A stretch of 64,000 nucleotides of DNA from Atrichornis clamosus (GCA_013400975.1 WBMZ01012696.1:1-64000); one strand, 5' to 3'; shown: positions 23,162 through 37,200, counted from the stretch's first letter. Notes: generated by a model from the sequence alone, not told the origin. Made by a program: numbers and translations.

Positions 23162-23271
23162 AGATGTGAGAGACTGGGAGGGTGGTCGCCTGCCAGTAGC
23201 TTTTGGTCTGGTTGTAGTTGGATGATTAAGCTTCTCAGCAATTGGTATTACAGAATCAAAACCTTCCAAGT
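23162..23271 (-). CDS. SH3KBP1: SH3KBP1 exon: capping-protein-interaction (CPI) motif
   Basis: A 110-nt exon between a TTTTTAAG acceptor and GTAAGT donor. It begins two bases into an Asp codon and reads [20 protein letters not shown] then [16 protein letters not shown]. The stretch [17 protein letters not shown] fits the CPI consensus LxHxTxxRPKx(6)P shared by CIN85, CD2AP and CARMIL proteins. Through it these adaptors bind the actin capping protein heterodimer and modulate its barbed-end activity, linking endocytic sites to actin. All consensus residues (Leu, His, Thr, Arg-Pro-Lys, distal Pro) are present. The acceptor ends in AAG rather than CAG but is preceded by a T-rich tract and is the only site that keeps frame. 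Confidence 0.96.
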
Positions 23272-25487
23272 CTTAAAAATAAAATAGAATTGATTTGGTT
23301 TTCTGGCAATTGTCTTCAAAGGGAAAGAATCACATTTTTCCTAATTTCAAAGAAATTAAATCCCATTTTCCCCACTGTGTCACAGTGTTCTGCACATGTT
23401 TAGCCACCATGATGGCACTAAAAAAACCTGGAAGTCAAAGGCAGCTGTAATCCAGTCACCCTTGCCAAGAACAATTACCCTTCCATCTCAAACACAATAA
23501 AGCAGAGGGGGGATGTGTAGAGGAGCCTTTGGCTTTGTTTTCAGCATAGTGAAAGCTAAATGACATCATGGGTTCTATGCATGAAATAATCAATTTCAAA
23601 ATTTCCATCTGGCTACTGAAGGGGTTAGTGATTTTTTTTTTCCTGAATAACTGGAGACGTAAGACAGTGCACACATTGTCTCAAGAATTGTACTGTCAGC
23701 GCTGCACCTGCAGCCATTGCTCAGGGGAGTGCAGAATGAGAATGATCAAGCTGGAAGTGATCTGCAGGTTCCCGGTCACCTGCAGCTGGAGGCACCACAG
23801 CTTCCAGTAACTACAGGTGAGAGGACGATCTCCCTCCAGTAGTCCAGAGGCTATGGTAAGTAAAAGCTCCAACAGGCTCCTGAAGCTGTACAGAGCCCAG
23901 GGAAAGCAGGTCTGCTCGAATGCTGTACCAACCATCTTTGTGGTCAGGGAAAAGCACTGGGGAGGTGTTTACTGGATCCAGCCACGTGGTAACATGTTTA
24001 TGTGAAAGAACGATGTGGAGGCTCAAGGAATACCACAGCTCATGATTACATGGATAAATCAAATGGCTTAATACCATTCATCTATTTTTATGGGTTGTAT
24101 CAGTTTCACTCACCTTCATTTCAAAATGCCCTACAGCATATGTTGAGCAGGAAGGAGTTAGAAAACACACAAGAGGTACTTTAGACAAGATAAATCAAAA
24201 TTCTTCAAAATTACTTTCAGATAGGAATCAAATACAGGAATTATATTTATTATTCAGAGACTGTTTTTCATTACACACATGTAGGAAGAAATAGCTTTTA
24301 AGTTAATAGTTCTATATACTGGATACTTAATTTACAGAACTATTACAGAACAATGAATCTCTGAAGATCCAGTTTTGTTGCCATATTACACCCATTGTAC
24401 AAATTACACAATGGAAAAAAAATAATTAATGGGCCTGTGCAATAAACTATATGCACTGAAGGACATTTACATTGATTCCAGGCAGTCATGATTTGTCAGC
24501 TAGAAAGGGATTGGACACTCCTTATTCAGCAATATCCTTCCATCTCCAAGAAATAAAGACAAAAAAAAAAAGAGACCTCTTTCCATAGCCCTGAAATAGT
24601 CTAAGGTTATTCACCTCCAAATGCTACTCTATTTTTGGAGTGACTCTTCCTATATATAACCAGTGACCCTACTGTCCTCCACCATGTATTTCTGTCCTTG
24701 CTTTTTTTATTGACTGTTGTAGCCAGTGTGCAAAGGTGGGTCACCCAGTCTGCAGTGGCAATTTGGCAAGCTGAAGCCTCCACTGTACCCAACATGTCAG
24801 GTGAAGCTATAGTGCTTTCAAAGTTAAAAATGAGCTAACATTAACAGATTGCACAAAACCTGTCTGGAGTCCTACAGAACTGCAGGGTTTCCGGAGAGGA
24901 GAAATGGAAGCAAAAATTTATTTTGGGGTGGGGGGAGGGGGAAAGCAAGTGTAAGAGCTGGTTTCCATTAATATCCAGTTTGAAGCTGATCCATAAAAAA
25001 GCTAAATGACTTGAGATCACAAAGCAAATCAGTGCTGTATATTAATTTTAATTTTCACTACTGAGTTCCTTTGTTAAATTGCACAGAAAAAATATATTAC
25101 CATCAAAAATATACACTCCTCTCTAAACACGTGATGCTCACACACATAAGCGGGAATGGAGGCTGAAACAATCCTTCCATTTGCTCCAGTCACCCTCTCC
25201 CACTTAATTATTTATACTATTTTTTTCCTGAATGAGCTTTAATCCAGCTCATTTTCCAACAGCGTGTTGGAAAGGCAAGTACTGGCACTGAAGGAAGGAT
25301 CAGTACCAGTACCACAGGACTGATTCAGGCTGCTAAAACTGAGGAGATGACCAGACTTCTCTGGCAGGCAACAAACCAGCTAAAGTTATCTTGCAGCCTA
25401 GGGAGGAGGCTCCAGTGCATTACTTCCCTCTCCCTATGTTTCCAATTCCATGATCTGCCTAGAAGGAGTATGAAAGGAATTGCATGA

Positions 25488-25792
25488 GGTGGGGGTCGGT
25501 CTCTTATCCCAGGTAACAAGTGACAGGACAAGACCAAACAGCTTCAAGTCGTGCTGGGAAGGTTTAGATTGGATACTAGGAAAAACTTCTTCATTCAAAG
25601 GGTGGTCAAGCATTGAACAGGCTGCCCAGAGAAGGGGTGGAGTCACTGCCCCTCAAGGTGTTCAAAACATGTAAATGTGGTGCTTAGAGACATGGTTTAG
25701 CAGCGGCCTTGGCACTGCTGGGTTCGTGGTTGGACTCGATGATCTTAGAGGTCTTTTCCAACCTTAAAAATTCTAAGATTCTGTAAGTGCCA
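25488..25792 (+). mobile_element. CR1 LINE fragment, 3' end
   Basis: About 300 bp of CR1 on the plus strand, opposite to SH3KBP1. It reads through the end of the ORF2 region (a remnant of the SQVTSDRTRPNSFKS motif is visible), then the 3' UTR phrases GGTTGGACTCGATGATCTTAG-like and TTCCAACCTTAAAAATTCT, ending in the ATTCTAAGATTCTG tail. It is 5'-truncated and carries frame disruptions. Confidence 0.95.
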
Positions 25793-28700
25793 CTGTCCCT
25801 TTCTCTGCTCTTACAAAAGGCATCTACACTAATATGGAAAACAGGAAATGAAAAACCAGTGAAGGCAATTAATGTGTTTCTTTGGCTTACATAAACTAGT
25901 AATTACTTAGAGTTCTATATTTGATCATAATAATAAAATACTCATGTTTAAATTGTAAAATGTCTTGATAAATAGAGAGTGTATGAATTTGCATCCTTGA
26001 GACCCATGAGCACTTGCAGACATAATTTGCTCCACACATTTTATAAATACTGTGAAAGATGAACATTTATGTGCCAAGCTTCTATTACCAAGAAATACTG
26101 GGAATCCTACATTTTTTCCACTTCTGAATGCACTTTTGATAGCTAGAAAAATAAACTAAAGCAGCCTATACCTGCACTGAATTTTAAAGAGAGCAGAACA
26201 GGGGCTACAAAAGCTCCACAGGTAGAATCTGCTGCTGAACTAGTGAAATCACAGCTATTCAGTTGATACTATAAAAGAAATTCTATTAAAGTGTAATGGA
26301 CAACACTTGGTATAATGATAAAATGGTAAATCCACTTCCAGCACTCCCACATGCCCTTTATCTCTCCATTTGTTCTCCTTATTTAGATGTGGTTCTTCCT
26401 CCCAAATCCACTCTATATCTAAGGGTATCACCACCTTACACAATCATCACCTGTGGAGATACTCATTCAAGAAAACTCCCATCTAGTGAAGTGGTAACTA
26501 GTAGAATGAGCAACAGAGCCACTCACAAAACCTCTGCCACACTGTCATATATACTGTGGATTCAGTAATGAATTCACTCATGCTGCTTATTTGATTATTT
26601 TTTGCTGATGGAAAGCAATGTTGCATGGGTCTGACTACATTAAACTCACTGAGGTCATTAAATGCAGAGATTTGATTTTAGTTTGTATTTCTGCAGCTGT
26701 CAGAAACTGGGAGCTTAAATTTACATACTAAGCAAAATGTATAGCCTTCCCAAGGTGGCCCAAATGCAATGTCATTAAAGTCCAGTCTGCTGTTTTCGCT
26801 GCCACGTTAATTGCCAGTACAGCAACGTCAGCATCCAGCAGACCCGGGCCCTGCACTGGTCCAGCTTTCCCTGCCTCAAGTAAGAACAAACAGTAAGGAG
26901 TGTGCCCTTCTGTTAAGCACATAGAACACAGAGAGGGCACCCATCAATTAACTGTGCCACTTCCTAATTAAAAAAGAGTTGATAATTGTTCTACAAATAA
27001 ACAGATGCATTCATCATTATTACTGTCTCACTGATCAAGCCGGTAATCCATGAACTAATTCATGAGATGGGGAGAAAGGCATCAGATTAATTCTAATATA
27101 CCAACGTAGTACACACAATCAAATGCCTGGCTTACTGAACAATCATATTAAATGAATATGAAAAATATTAGCTGTGCAAGAATTACTCCCTGGTATCCTT
27201 CCAAGCCAGTTAAGAAGAGGCTATTTCTCCCCATTGCTACGTTAATTTGGAAACATGGTTATTTAAAGCATGATGATGGTGTTTTTAAAAAAATGCTCAG
27301 ATCCAGGAAAACTATTTAAGGAAAACGTTCTGAACTCATTAGACTTGTACCTTCCTAGAAAATGACCTTCAGTCGCTCCCCCACAAAAGATCCCAGAAAT
27401 AAAAAGTCAAATGGTTATGCTTCTTCCTTACCCCTTTTACACCCTGCATTTACTATTCTCACATAAAATGTGGCTAAGCCTTAACTTTATCTTCCATTTA
27501 GGTTTTTTAGTATTTGGGCAAAGTCATTTACACGTAATGAAGACAGAAAGTTTTTTGAATTAGTAGAGAGATTTCACCTTGAGAAAACTGAAATGGAAAG
27601 TGATGGATAAGAGAATCAACACATTCAGAATGCTAATGGTGAGGTTTCACAGAACAGAAATACAGCAGGGCTGAAGGAAATGAGGCAAAGGTGGCATTAA
27701 ATTCATCTGAAGAAGGTAATGTCACAAAAGCCACAAAAGTAGATTTCATTTCATAATCATCTTCTATACATTTAAAAGGTTGACAACAGGCCTGTGAAAT
27801 GGTATATATACTGCCTTTAAATGCATAATCCTGAAAGCTATCCAATGATACAGACACTGCACTCAAAATCTTCTGCATTAGTGCCCATTCAATATATAGT
27901 AGTAATTAAAAAAGAACTCAATAATCTGAATATTAGTGGGAATTTTCAGAAGACTACAATTATTTTAACTACTTCAAGCATCCAGATTCTGCTACTCTCT
28001 CCATGCTGAACAGCATCATTCCCTTCAAGGAATACAGCCATGCTCCCAGGCAGGGTTCAGGCAGCAGAGTCTCACACATAATGAATTACTGACTGTTTTT
28101 TAGAATTTGGGTAATGCATTTTTAGCAGGAGAGCTCCCTGGCTGCAAGGTTCCTTTGTTCAGGAGTGCAACAGCGATGTGCCAGGGAGGCCTGCCCACAG
28201 AGTTCTGTGCTTTGGAGGGAAACAGCTTAGCTCACCTGGCTTCCCAGGACACTCCCTGGACAGCTGTGACTTTACGACAACCTTTCCTAAAGCACCCAAT
28301 TATTTTCTCCCATTTCAATCCTGACTTTTATCACTTTAATAGCTGGATGTAGAAAGCTGCCATAATGAGCTTTGCTAACCACTTGCCAGTGCCCTCATAA
28401 GGATTTTATTTTTAACAATTCAGAACATGCCAAGAAAGAACTGAAAGGTCAAGAAAACTGAGGAGCTAGAAGAAATGGATATGCTGTTTTCAGGCATCTC
28501 AACTTGATACACATGGAGACCAATTTAAATTTCTAGTTTACTGCTTTTTTCTGAACCACTCAGGGCAAGAGGCCTAATTAATTTATATAATGGACCATTA
28601 ACATATCCCTGATTACAATATTTACAGTCCAGAACTATGTTTATGGGTGATTTTGACTCACTGACGTAAATATTACAACTTAAACCAGTTGGGCAATTCT

Positions 28701-29859
28701 GTTCCTTTACTTTGCCCTATTAAAATGAGCATGAACAGCAGCACAGAAAGAAATAACTAGTTTAGGCTGATTTTGATCTTCATTATATGAGTCACATTTC
28801 ATCCTCCAACCCTTATATTTACCAGTATTTTCTGGTTTTTCAACTTCTGTGTTTTCAGGCAAAATAATTATAATGTCTCACAGTATAACAGCCTGTGATT
28901 TAAAGACAAACTTGCTCCATTCTACAACCTTTTATTGGAAATATTCTCCATCTTTTTCCCTAGTGTGGGCCAAATCTTATTAGATCACTTTTTGTTGCAG
29001 TCAAGAGGCACAGCGATTGTCTCTCCTGACAAATATGAGCACGTTACAGCTCTAGAACAACTGGAAATACAGCTCAAGGAAACATGTTATACTGAAGATT
29101 TTTTGAATTTGTTTGCTTATTAGGTATTTCCAAGAGGGTATTTTTAACTACCCTTTCAGGCAAGCTAGCACGAGCCTTGCAGGGAGGGACAGAAACACAG
29201 AACAGGTGTTAACGTGGCTTTGGCCAGTACTCCATGATCCACCAGCACACGCTCTGCAGATTAAAGTCTGCAGAAATGCTGGGAAATGGACTTGAATTAA
29301 CCAGCTTTCAGGGAAACTCTTAAGATAACTCATACCATGATTAGCTGTTTCAGCAGGAATCAATGAAGGCACACGTGCTCTACATTAGCACTGATAAGAT
29401 TATTAACTGCTTTCATAAATAGTATGCAAAATGTGTAAAGAGCCAGGAAAAATATTGGAAAGATGTGTGCACTTGGCGCCGTGCAGCTCAGTCTTTCTGC
29501 AAAGCACAGTAACTGGTTCTTGTGGGGATTAATTGTGCATTTCCACAGCAGATACATTAATTTTAATTCTTTGTGGCTCATTCCTTAAATCACTTAGCTT
29601 AAACCCATATGCTCTTAAGTATTAGATGATGCCAAAGCAACCCTATTTCGGATAGACAAGACTTGTTTCAGAATTCCAGGATTCCATTTTTCTGGAAGCA
29701 TTAGTTTTTTATCCAGTAAGGTATTATTTGTGCTAGATGTTTCTGTCATCACACTGACCCTCATGCACACTAGTTCTTTATAGAATTAAAAAGAAACACA
29801 TCACGTAAAGGAAGACCAAGCTATGCCAGAAGGCATGAATTTAAGCTGTTGAAATAAAT

Positions 29860-29880
29860 GTAGTTCTACGTAAGAACTAC
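29860..29880. repeat. Short perfect inverted repeat (8-bp arms)
   Basis: GTAGTTCT and AGAACTAC flank a 5-base loop ACGTA. It would form a small hairpin in either strand. Could be chance in AT-rich intron sequence. Confidence 0.6.
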
Positions 29881-32800
29881 TCTTCTGCTCATAGAGCAGG
29901 GCTTGTTGTCAGTGCAGCTTAAGCTGCTTTAGAAGCATTTTAAACTAAGCTCAGAAAGCCACTGCCAATCCAGAACAGGTTTTGGCACACATGTAACACC
30001 GATTTAACCACAGCAACACTGCAGACCAAGTCTTGGATCACATGACCACACGTTTCCCACCGAGAGCCAGTGGACACTCTTCAAATTCCTGTGCTATGTT
30101 TTGTTGTGATTTTCTTTCCTCTTTCATACAAACAACCATTCTAGTATGTTTCTAAACATTTTTGCACAACGAAATATATGCATTAAACTGTGTGATGGCA
30201 AAATCTGTCTGCAAGAACAGGCTAATGAAACCAGAGCATTGACAAACACCACGTGTAAACTGCACATCACTTTTGTCACTAGAATTTCTTATGATACATT
30301 AAATGACAATGACTTCTCCTTTCATGGTGCAAGATTTTCTGTCACAGTACACTCAATTTCAACTTTTAATTTAAAAAAATTATCAGTAATACCAATGTAA
30401 ATTTTGGCATTCTACAAAATACTTTTTCCATTGCTTGTTATGCATTGTGATCTAAAACAAAGACAGAACAGAAAGAAATAGAAAAAAAAGCACCTTACCC
30501 TCATGAAATGAAGAAGAGTTAGCCATGGCAAAGAGATGTAAATAGGAAAAATTAGATGTAAGATATGTGGAAAGGAAAGTAAAGGCATCACTGAAAACAG
30601 GGAAAAAGAAAACAAAAGAAAAAGTGAGGAGGAATGGGGATTGGTTCCTCTTAAATAATATGCTCTGAAGGCTAGTTTTCCTATGGCTTTTGTAAGGATT
30701 GTGGAAAGGAGCAAAGGCATGGACAACACTAGTAGCAGCTGCCATTATATCTATAATCAGTAGTGATGTTGCTGAACAGAATTTGCTCTTGTCAGTACAG
30801 ATTGCAAAATTGTCATTAGTACTGTATCATCATCAAGAAATTTACATGTGAAGTCACAACTCTGCAGAACATGTTAGGGAAATCAAGTCACGAGCTAGTA
30901 TCTACATAAAAATAACTTTTTATATATGCAACTCACAGAAATTATTCACAGTATTACATATCACCTCAGCCTTGCTCAAACATTTGTGATTTTTCTGATG
31001 GATAAAGTGGGGTGAGAATGTTTTTAAAGTTGTTTTTAAAGGTGTGGGGTTTTCTGGTTAGACAACACTGATCCACTGGTGGAATATTCCTCAGAAAATA
31101 AATAGGAATATGCCGTTTCCAAAACATGTAATGTTTAACAAACTGAACTAGATTAGGGGACCTAGACAAAATGCAAGTTTTAAATCTGGATTCCCCAATT
31201 CAACTCTGCATATTGCTGCGCAGTTGCTGATGCATTACTGTTTTTGTTGTTGCTGATCACTTGTCTGCTTTTGGAGCGATGGTAAATGGAAGGACCCTGT
31301 ATCTTCTCCTCCCATGTTCCAGAGGTTTTAGTCTCATCATGGTAAAGAAAAGGAACCAACTTAGAAATCCTTAAAAAGGCTTCAGAGAATAAAGAACTGC
31401 TCTCCATTCAGCATTAGTATGGTTTGCTTTAATTATCAGAACTGTCTCTCCAGTGCTCTTGTGCATCTCTCTGCTCTGCATGAAAAGAACAAGAGCTTTA
31501 GACTGGCTATAGGACTGACAAAGTGACAGCCACTATCCAGCTTAACATTTCTACTGCAAAGTAGCCAGAAAATACTGTGGAATTCATTTTCAGCCCACAA
31601 TTCACCACCAGTATTTAGTACAAGCGTGAAAAGGGGTGAGGAAACTTGTGAGTGATTGTTGCTTTTCCCCCTGCTCTCCCCAAGAGCTCTAAGTGTCCAG
31701 GAATGGCATTGGGCTCAAGGAAGAATAAAGAGGAGCCCAGTAACCAGAAGGGTTACCCAACCTGCTACAAAGGCCATTTAACTTCAGAGGCTGCTGCTAA
31801 GTCACACCTTGTCTGGCACATAGGTCCACTGTAATTTGTTGTGTAAATTTGGATTATGAAAAGACATCAAATGGTACACTTAATCAAATCCATTTTGACT
31901 GGAAGGATGTGCCTCAGGGAAGTTGATGTTCTCCTTCTGAAAGAGCACATGACATGGGGGCAACACCAGTAACACATTCCACAGTTAAATATTACCTGGA
32001 CTCATACAGCCAGATCCACCAGTGTTTTGGAATACATTGCACAACGCCACTCACATATCCATCATTGTTTCTAATAATTCATGTAGCCACAAGATATCTC
32101 CAACCCATTGTTCTCTTTATAAATAAACTAAATGAAATCTACCACACTTATGATAAATCTCTACAATTACACTGCATCATAAACTGCTCGGAACTACAAA
32201 CTTCTCCTCATAGTAAAAGACATTAATCCACTGTAAATTGGTTTTGCTTATTAAGTTTTGATTTATTGCTCTGCCCTCTCTGAAAAGGCCGTTTATTTAT
32301 TGAATAGTATTTTACATGAGCTGTCAAAACCCCCTGGAAATTTAGAACAGTTCTGATCTCTGCATTCCCTTTCAGTCCAAAATCATAATTTATTTCTTTT
32401 TCTTTTAACAAGTTGTCTAACAGGCTAGAATGACACGATTTGCCCTTGTAAATGCCATTCTGGTTTGACCCTATCAAGTTATACTTATTTAAGTATTCAC
32501 ACTATTTTATCCTTGGGCTCAATAGGTTTTCCGTGTAAGTGGTAACAGAAGGTCATCAGCTAAACCCTTTGCAATATGCTGTGGTTTGGTTTATGGACTG
32601 TTGTTGGCTCCTGTTCTGCATCCAAAAAAACTGCAAAGAACAACCCAAATTCCTCCCTTCACCATCCTCCTCTCCTTGCCTCTATGTTCTGGAAATGAAC
32701 AAAAATTATTATAAATCAAATTTCCTGCCTAATATGCTAAGAACAAAACAAAATAAAACTATAACCAACAAAACTAAAACATACAAAACACTCTAAGCTT

Positions 32801-33314
32801 TTATCCTGATAGTGATTCCAAGGAAACTAGAACAAGGAATAAAAAAGTTTATCTTCATCACACCACTGTATGCTACCTGCAGTCATAACTTTCAAGTAAG
32901 CAGAGGCTTACATGCTTTAAAGTAAACACGGTTAAGAAACCCTAAATGGTAGAATTCATCTGCATTTCCATACAATTCCTTTCTAATAATCTCTACAATA
33001 AAAATGTTCATGTCATTTATCATAAGCTTCTAGCTTTCCGTATTTATGCCAAATGAAAACCTGGGAAAAACATACTACCTGCTTCTCCAGAAGAATGTTA
33101 CCCTAGTAAACCACAGCAAAACCAGAAAGTTTACAAAAAGCAGACATATGCGCGCTGGAAAGCTCATAGACCTATGTGAAATGAAATTAGTACTTTATTG
33201 TTACATTGCAATTAAAATTTCTGTATAAGGTAAAGCTCTGCTTTCAAATCTGAAGAAAAGGCCGGTTTGGCTGTTGAAAGGATGCTATTTTACAGAAATG
33301 TTGTACTAATAAAG

Positions 33315-33720
33315 CAGTCTGGGTAGAAACGGCCGCACCGAAATGACATTTCATGCCCCCGGTGAAGGGCAGGAATGCTTACAGAGGCAGGACGCCCCGG
33401 TTCGGCCTTGCACACGAACAGCTCTGTGGGGGCACAGCTGCGAGCGGGAGAGCGACGGCGGCAGCTGCGGCGGGGCCTTGCCGAGCAGAGGCAGAAGATG
33501 GCTGTCAGGGCTTGTGCCAGCGCCCCGGGACAGCAGTCCCAGCTCCCTGCTCCCCTAGGGCCGCTTCCTGCAGCGCCCACCCCAGCAAACATCATCGCTC
33601 CCGCACTGCCAGCTGGAGGAGGAAGGAGCGTGAGAGAAGACGGAAAAACAACCTGTTGTTGCTCGTTTCCAGGTGACGTCCTGGTTAAACGGGTCACGGG
33701 TCAGGAACACAAACTGTTGT
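33315..33720 (-). promoter_or_regulatory. SH3KBP1: Intronic CpG island, possible internal SH3KBP1 promoter
   Basis: About 400 bases carry roughly 30 CpG dinucleotides and high G+C, sharply bounded by AT-rich intron on both sides. A near-consensus cAMP response element (TGACGTCC, one mismatch) lies at about 33,674-33,681. On the gene strand the island sits some 10 kb upstream of the exons for the CPI motif and coiled coil and downstream of all SH3 and proline-rich exons. SH3KBP1 is known in mammals to make shorter forms lacking some or all SH3 domains from internal promoters. This island is in the right place to start one, with translation perhaps from the Met in the 18,477-18,748 exon. The CpG content is seen; the promoter role and its direction are inferred. 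Confidence 0.5.
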
Positions 33721-34202
33721 TTTCAAGAGAAATTCAGACTGCTTTTAAGTGGTGTATGCAGTAAAATTTAGTCAAAATGACCTGTACTGGGTTTCTATTC
33801 CTTTGTAAAGATTACTAACTGCACCAAACTCACAATCTTTTGCAGTATTAAGACTATGGCAGAACTAATATTACATCAGTTAAACAAGTATGCCTTATTA
33901 TTGCTGGCCTTCTCACTTGTTTCAGACTTTTAAACAAAAATAACAAGAGCCTCCCTATTCAAAATAGCTCACTATTCCATATTTGCTTTTAATTTTATTT
34001 TTTTTAAACTGAAAACCCCAACAAAACTAATGTAAGTAAAGCAGAAATGATCCTTTAATCCTGCAGTTAAAATTTGACATAAAAGCACTGACATTAATTG
34101 CCAAATCCTCAATCTGCCTTTTGAATCATAACAAAGTCACTAAAAAGCAGAACCTTACACCATAAATTTCTCAGGCAAACTGTAGAAAGCACTATAACTT
34201 AC

Positions 34203-34288
34203 CGATGTCATTGCTTCTTTCAGAGGAGTCTTTCTCTAGAGTGCCGGATACTGTACTGCCCACTAATTCCACTTTTGGACTATCAGTC
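34203..34288 (-). CDS. SH3KBP1: SH3KBP1 exon: linker between proline-rich region and CPI motif
   Basis: An 86-nt exon between an AATGCAG acceptor and GTAAGT donor. One base completes an Arg codon begun in the previous exon, then TDSPKVELVGSTVSGTLEKD and SSERSNDI, ending on the first base of the next Asp codon. It matches the conserved DSPK...SG.L.KD.S.RSNDIDLEGFDS run of SH3KBP1, continued in the next exon by DLEGFDS. It has no folded domain; it is a Ser- and acid-rich linker. The frame is fixed by both neighbouring exons. Confidence 0.95.
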
Positions 34289-37200
34289 CTGCATTTGGAT
34301 CAAGAAGAGGAGATGTTTTATTGGGAGTTTTTGTGTGGGTTACAGTAAATTGATAGCTAACTTGCAATTAATAATGAGAGAGCAAAGTATTCTTCCCTTG
34401 CAGCACCAGAGTAATGGCAATGTCAGAGAGAGCAATCTCTAGTAAGTCGACATGCTGCATGGATTAACCTTATCTCATTTCTCCTTAACACCTGTCAAAA
34501 AAGGCTATTTTAGACACCGTAGTGTCTGGAATAATTCTTCAGATGTTCACAGCATCTCATCATGAAGGAAACCTAAGGGCAAGGGGACATTCTTCAACAT
34601 CTTTGTAATTTTTTCTAATTAATTGGCTCACATAAACTATAGCAGTGAACTACCTGGAGTACTGCAGAACGGCAGAGAACCTGAAGCCAGCATTGTGCAT
34701 TTCAGCAGTTCCAAGTATTTACTCATAAATGCAAGCTCCTCCACCATGTTTTTGCACTTTTCTTATGAGATTAGACTATGAATATTGTGTCCACAGGTCC
34801 AAAAAACCAAGATCACCTATTTGTCAGAAATGGCTTTGGAATAGGCAAGTGTCAGAAACTATGATACTTTATACAGAGAAGCTATTTTAAAATCAAACAG
34901 GAGATCAAACATAAGCAACATAGTTATTCCTTCTTCAGAAAACATTCTATGCCACAAGAACTTAAATTTACTAAAATAATCTACCTATTGAAACAAAAAA
35001 AAGGCCAATGGTAGGCAAGTAATTCAGTACTGCACAGGTCACACAAATCTCTGGTATTTACTTGTGATAACAACTGTGCAGTTAATGCAATACATTGTAC
35101 TTGCCATCATTATCAGGTCACCTAACAAATACAATAGTCTTTCCACAATGACTATTCCCAGTGTAGCACTGTAAAATTGATGATGTACATAAGGTAGCCA
35201 ATTTAGGGATAAAAATATAGATCTGGCCCTGAAACAACCCAGGCAGATGTGCACTATACAGTGCAATAATCAGCTGCTGACAAAATGCTGTAAAATACAT
35301 AGTGGGTTCCCAAATCTTGTTGGTTTTTTCATTGGTCTCCGCTTTTGATGCCATAAGCTGATGACAGATGGCCTGAACCTCAACTCATGGCAGCAGCTTA
35401 TGAGCAAAACACGAAGTGGCTGGAAACCCTATTTCAGACTTCAGGAAGACTGTGATAAAGAGCTGAAGTTTTTTATTAAAAACCAGAGAAAGTCATAGAT
35501 TAAGCGAATATATATCCCATTTAACACTGTGATAAGGTGACAAGTATTCTATGAGCAAAAAAATAGACAATAAGATTATGACCTGAAAAGCAAACTAGTC
35601 CTCTATAGCTATCAATATGGCAGGCAGTCTGCACCAGAAAGGACAGAGAAGAATTTTAACACGTGCATATAAAAATGTATTAATTGGCAAGATGATAAAT
35701 AAGGGTATTTTCCAAGTGATCTATCTGAACAATTATTTTTGTTATCTTTTAGTTTTTAACTTCTTTTTTAATTGCTTATATATTTGTAAACCTGTAAGAA
35801 GCAACACAATTTCTTGGCTGACAGGGCAATGAACACCTGACTGCAACTCTGTTTTGCACACACACATTTCCCAGCAATCTGAGAGCACGATGTGACTTGG
35901 AAGCGCTCTAGGAAATGTGTGAGTATGGTTTTGGAGAGATTCTCAGAATGGCATGATTTAGGGCTGAAAGTCACATCTACCATTTGCCTGCAAAAGATAC
36001 CAAGATAAATGGCAAGAGCCCCACAAAAAACCCCCAACCCCCTTGTCAGAAGAATAAACAGGCTTATTATGCCACTGCATTCATACTGTTGTGAAAGGAG
36101 TGGAGCCCTCCCTTCTTGTTCATAGCATGTCCCTCTCTGCTCGTGCCCATGCAGACAAGCTGTCAGCTTGACCAGACAGATGATCATCCTGAGAGAAACC
36201 CCACACTAATAGAAATCCCACTGCAAACTGATTAATTGCCATCTGGAGCAACTTCCTGACCCATATGGCTGAATGGCTGCACAAATGCTGGTGCTCACAA
36301 AAGGGAGGCTGTGGGAATGGGGTGCCAGGACAAGGAACCTGCCCCTGTTAGCAGTGCCACGGACATGGACTGGCTTAAACTGATTGTAAAAATGCACCTT
36401 CTGTAAGTGTTTATGGCTTGCCTACTCCAGAGAATTGACTTACCTGTAAATTCTATAGTCACGGTATATCTAAGCTGTGAAACCTTTGGAGCAAATTGAC
36501 AGCTATTCAGTGTCCCACACGGTTTTCATCTGTCCTACTGCCCTTGAAGCCCTACCCTGCCTCCAGCGAAGGAGGATTATATTTAAATAGAAATACAATC
36601 ATCACTACAAAAAGTCAGTGAGGTGCATAAGATGCAAGCCACTTACTCAGAACACGAGGAAACCCTCTTCGGCTCAGCAGCTGCCATGGAAATCACACAG
36701 GACTCACTTTGTACCTAGAGCAATTTTCCCCTAAAGATCATGTACTGGTTTTGGCTGGGGCAGAGTTCATTTTCTTTATAGCAGCTTGCATGGTGCTACG
36801 TTTTGGACTTGTGCTAAGAACAGTGTAGATGACCAAGGGGTGTTTTCATTATTGCTGAACTCTGCTTGCAGAGTCAAGGCCTTTTCTGCTTCTCCTATCA
36901 CCCTACCAGTGAGGAGGGTGGGGGTGGACAAGGAGCTGGCAGGGGACACAGCTGGGACAGCTGACCCCAACTGACCCCAGGGATGTCCCGCACCACATGG
37001 CATCATGCTCAGCATAGAGAGCTGGGGAAAAAGAAGAAAGGAGGGATATTTGGAGTTACGGCATTTGTCTTCCCAAGTCACCACTGCGGAAGCCTGGCTT
37101 TCACGGGGATGGCAGAACACCTGCCTGCCCATGGGAAGTAGCAAACAAATTCCCTACTTTGCTTTGCTTATACATGCATCATTTGCTTTTCCTGTTAAAG

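Larger units (their letters stand above)
23272..34202 (-). other. SH3KBP1: SH3KBP1 intron with internal CpG island
   Basis: A 10,931-bp intron, second largest here. It contains a CR1 fragment (25,488-25,792) and a CpG island (33,315-33,720) near its 5' end on the gene strand. A short 21-base inverted repeat lies at 29,860-29,880. The rest is AT-rich with no gene or repeat I can identify. Confidence 0.9.

Noticed and set aside
33290..33697. 135-codon minus-strand open frame across the intronic CpG island
   Set aside because: Ala/Pro/Gly/Arg-rich translation typical of non-coding GC-rich DNA, with no recognisable domain and overlapping open frames on the other strand.
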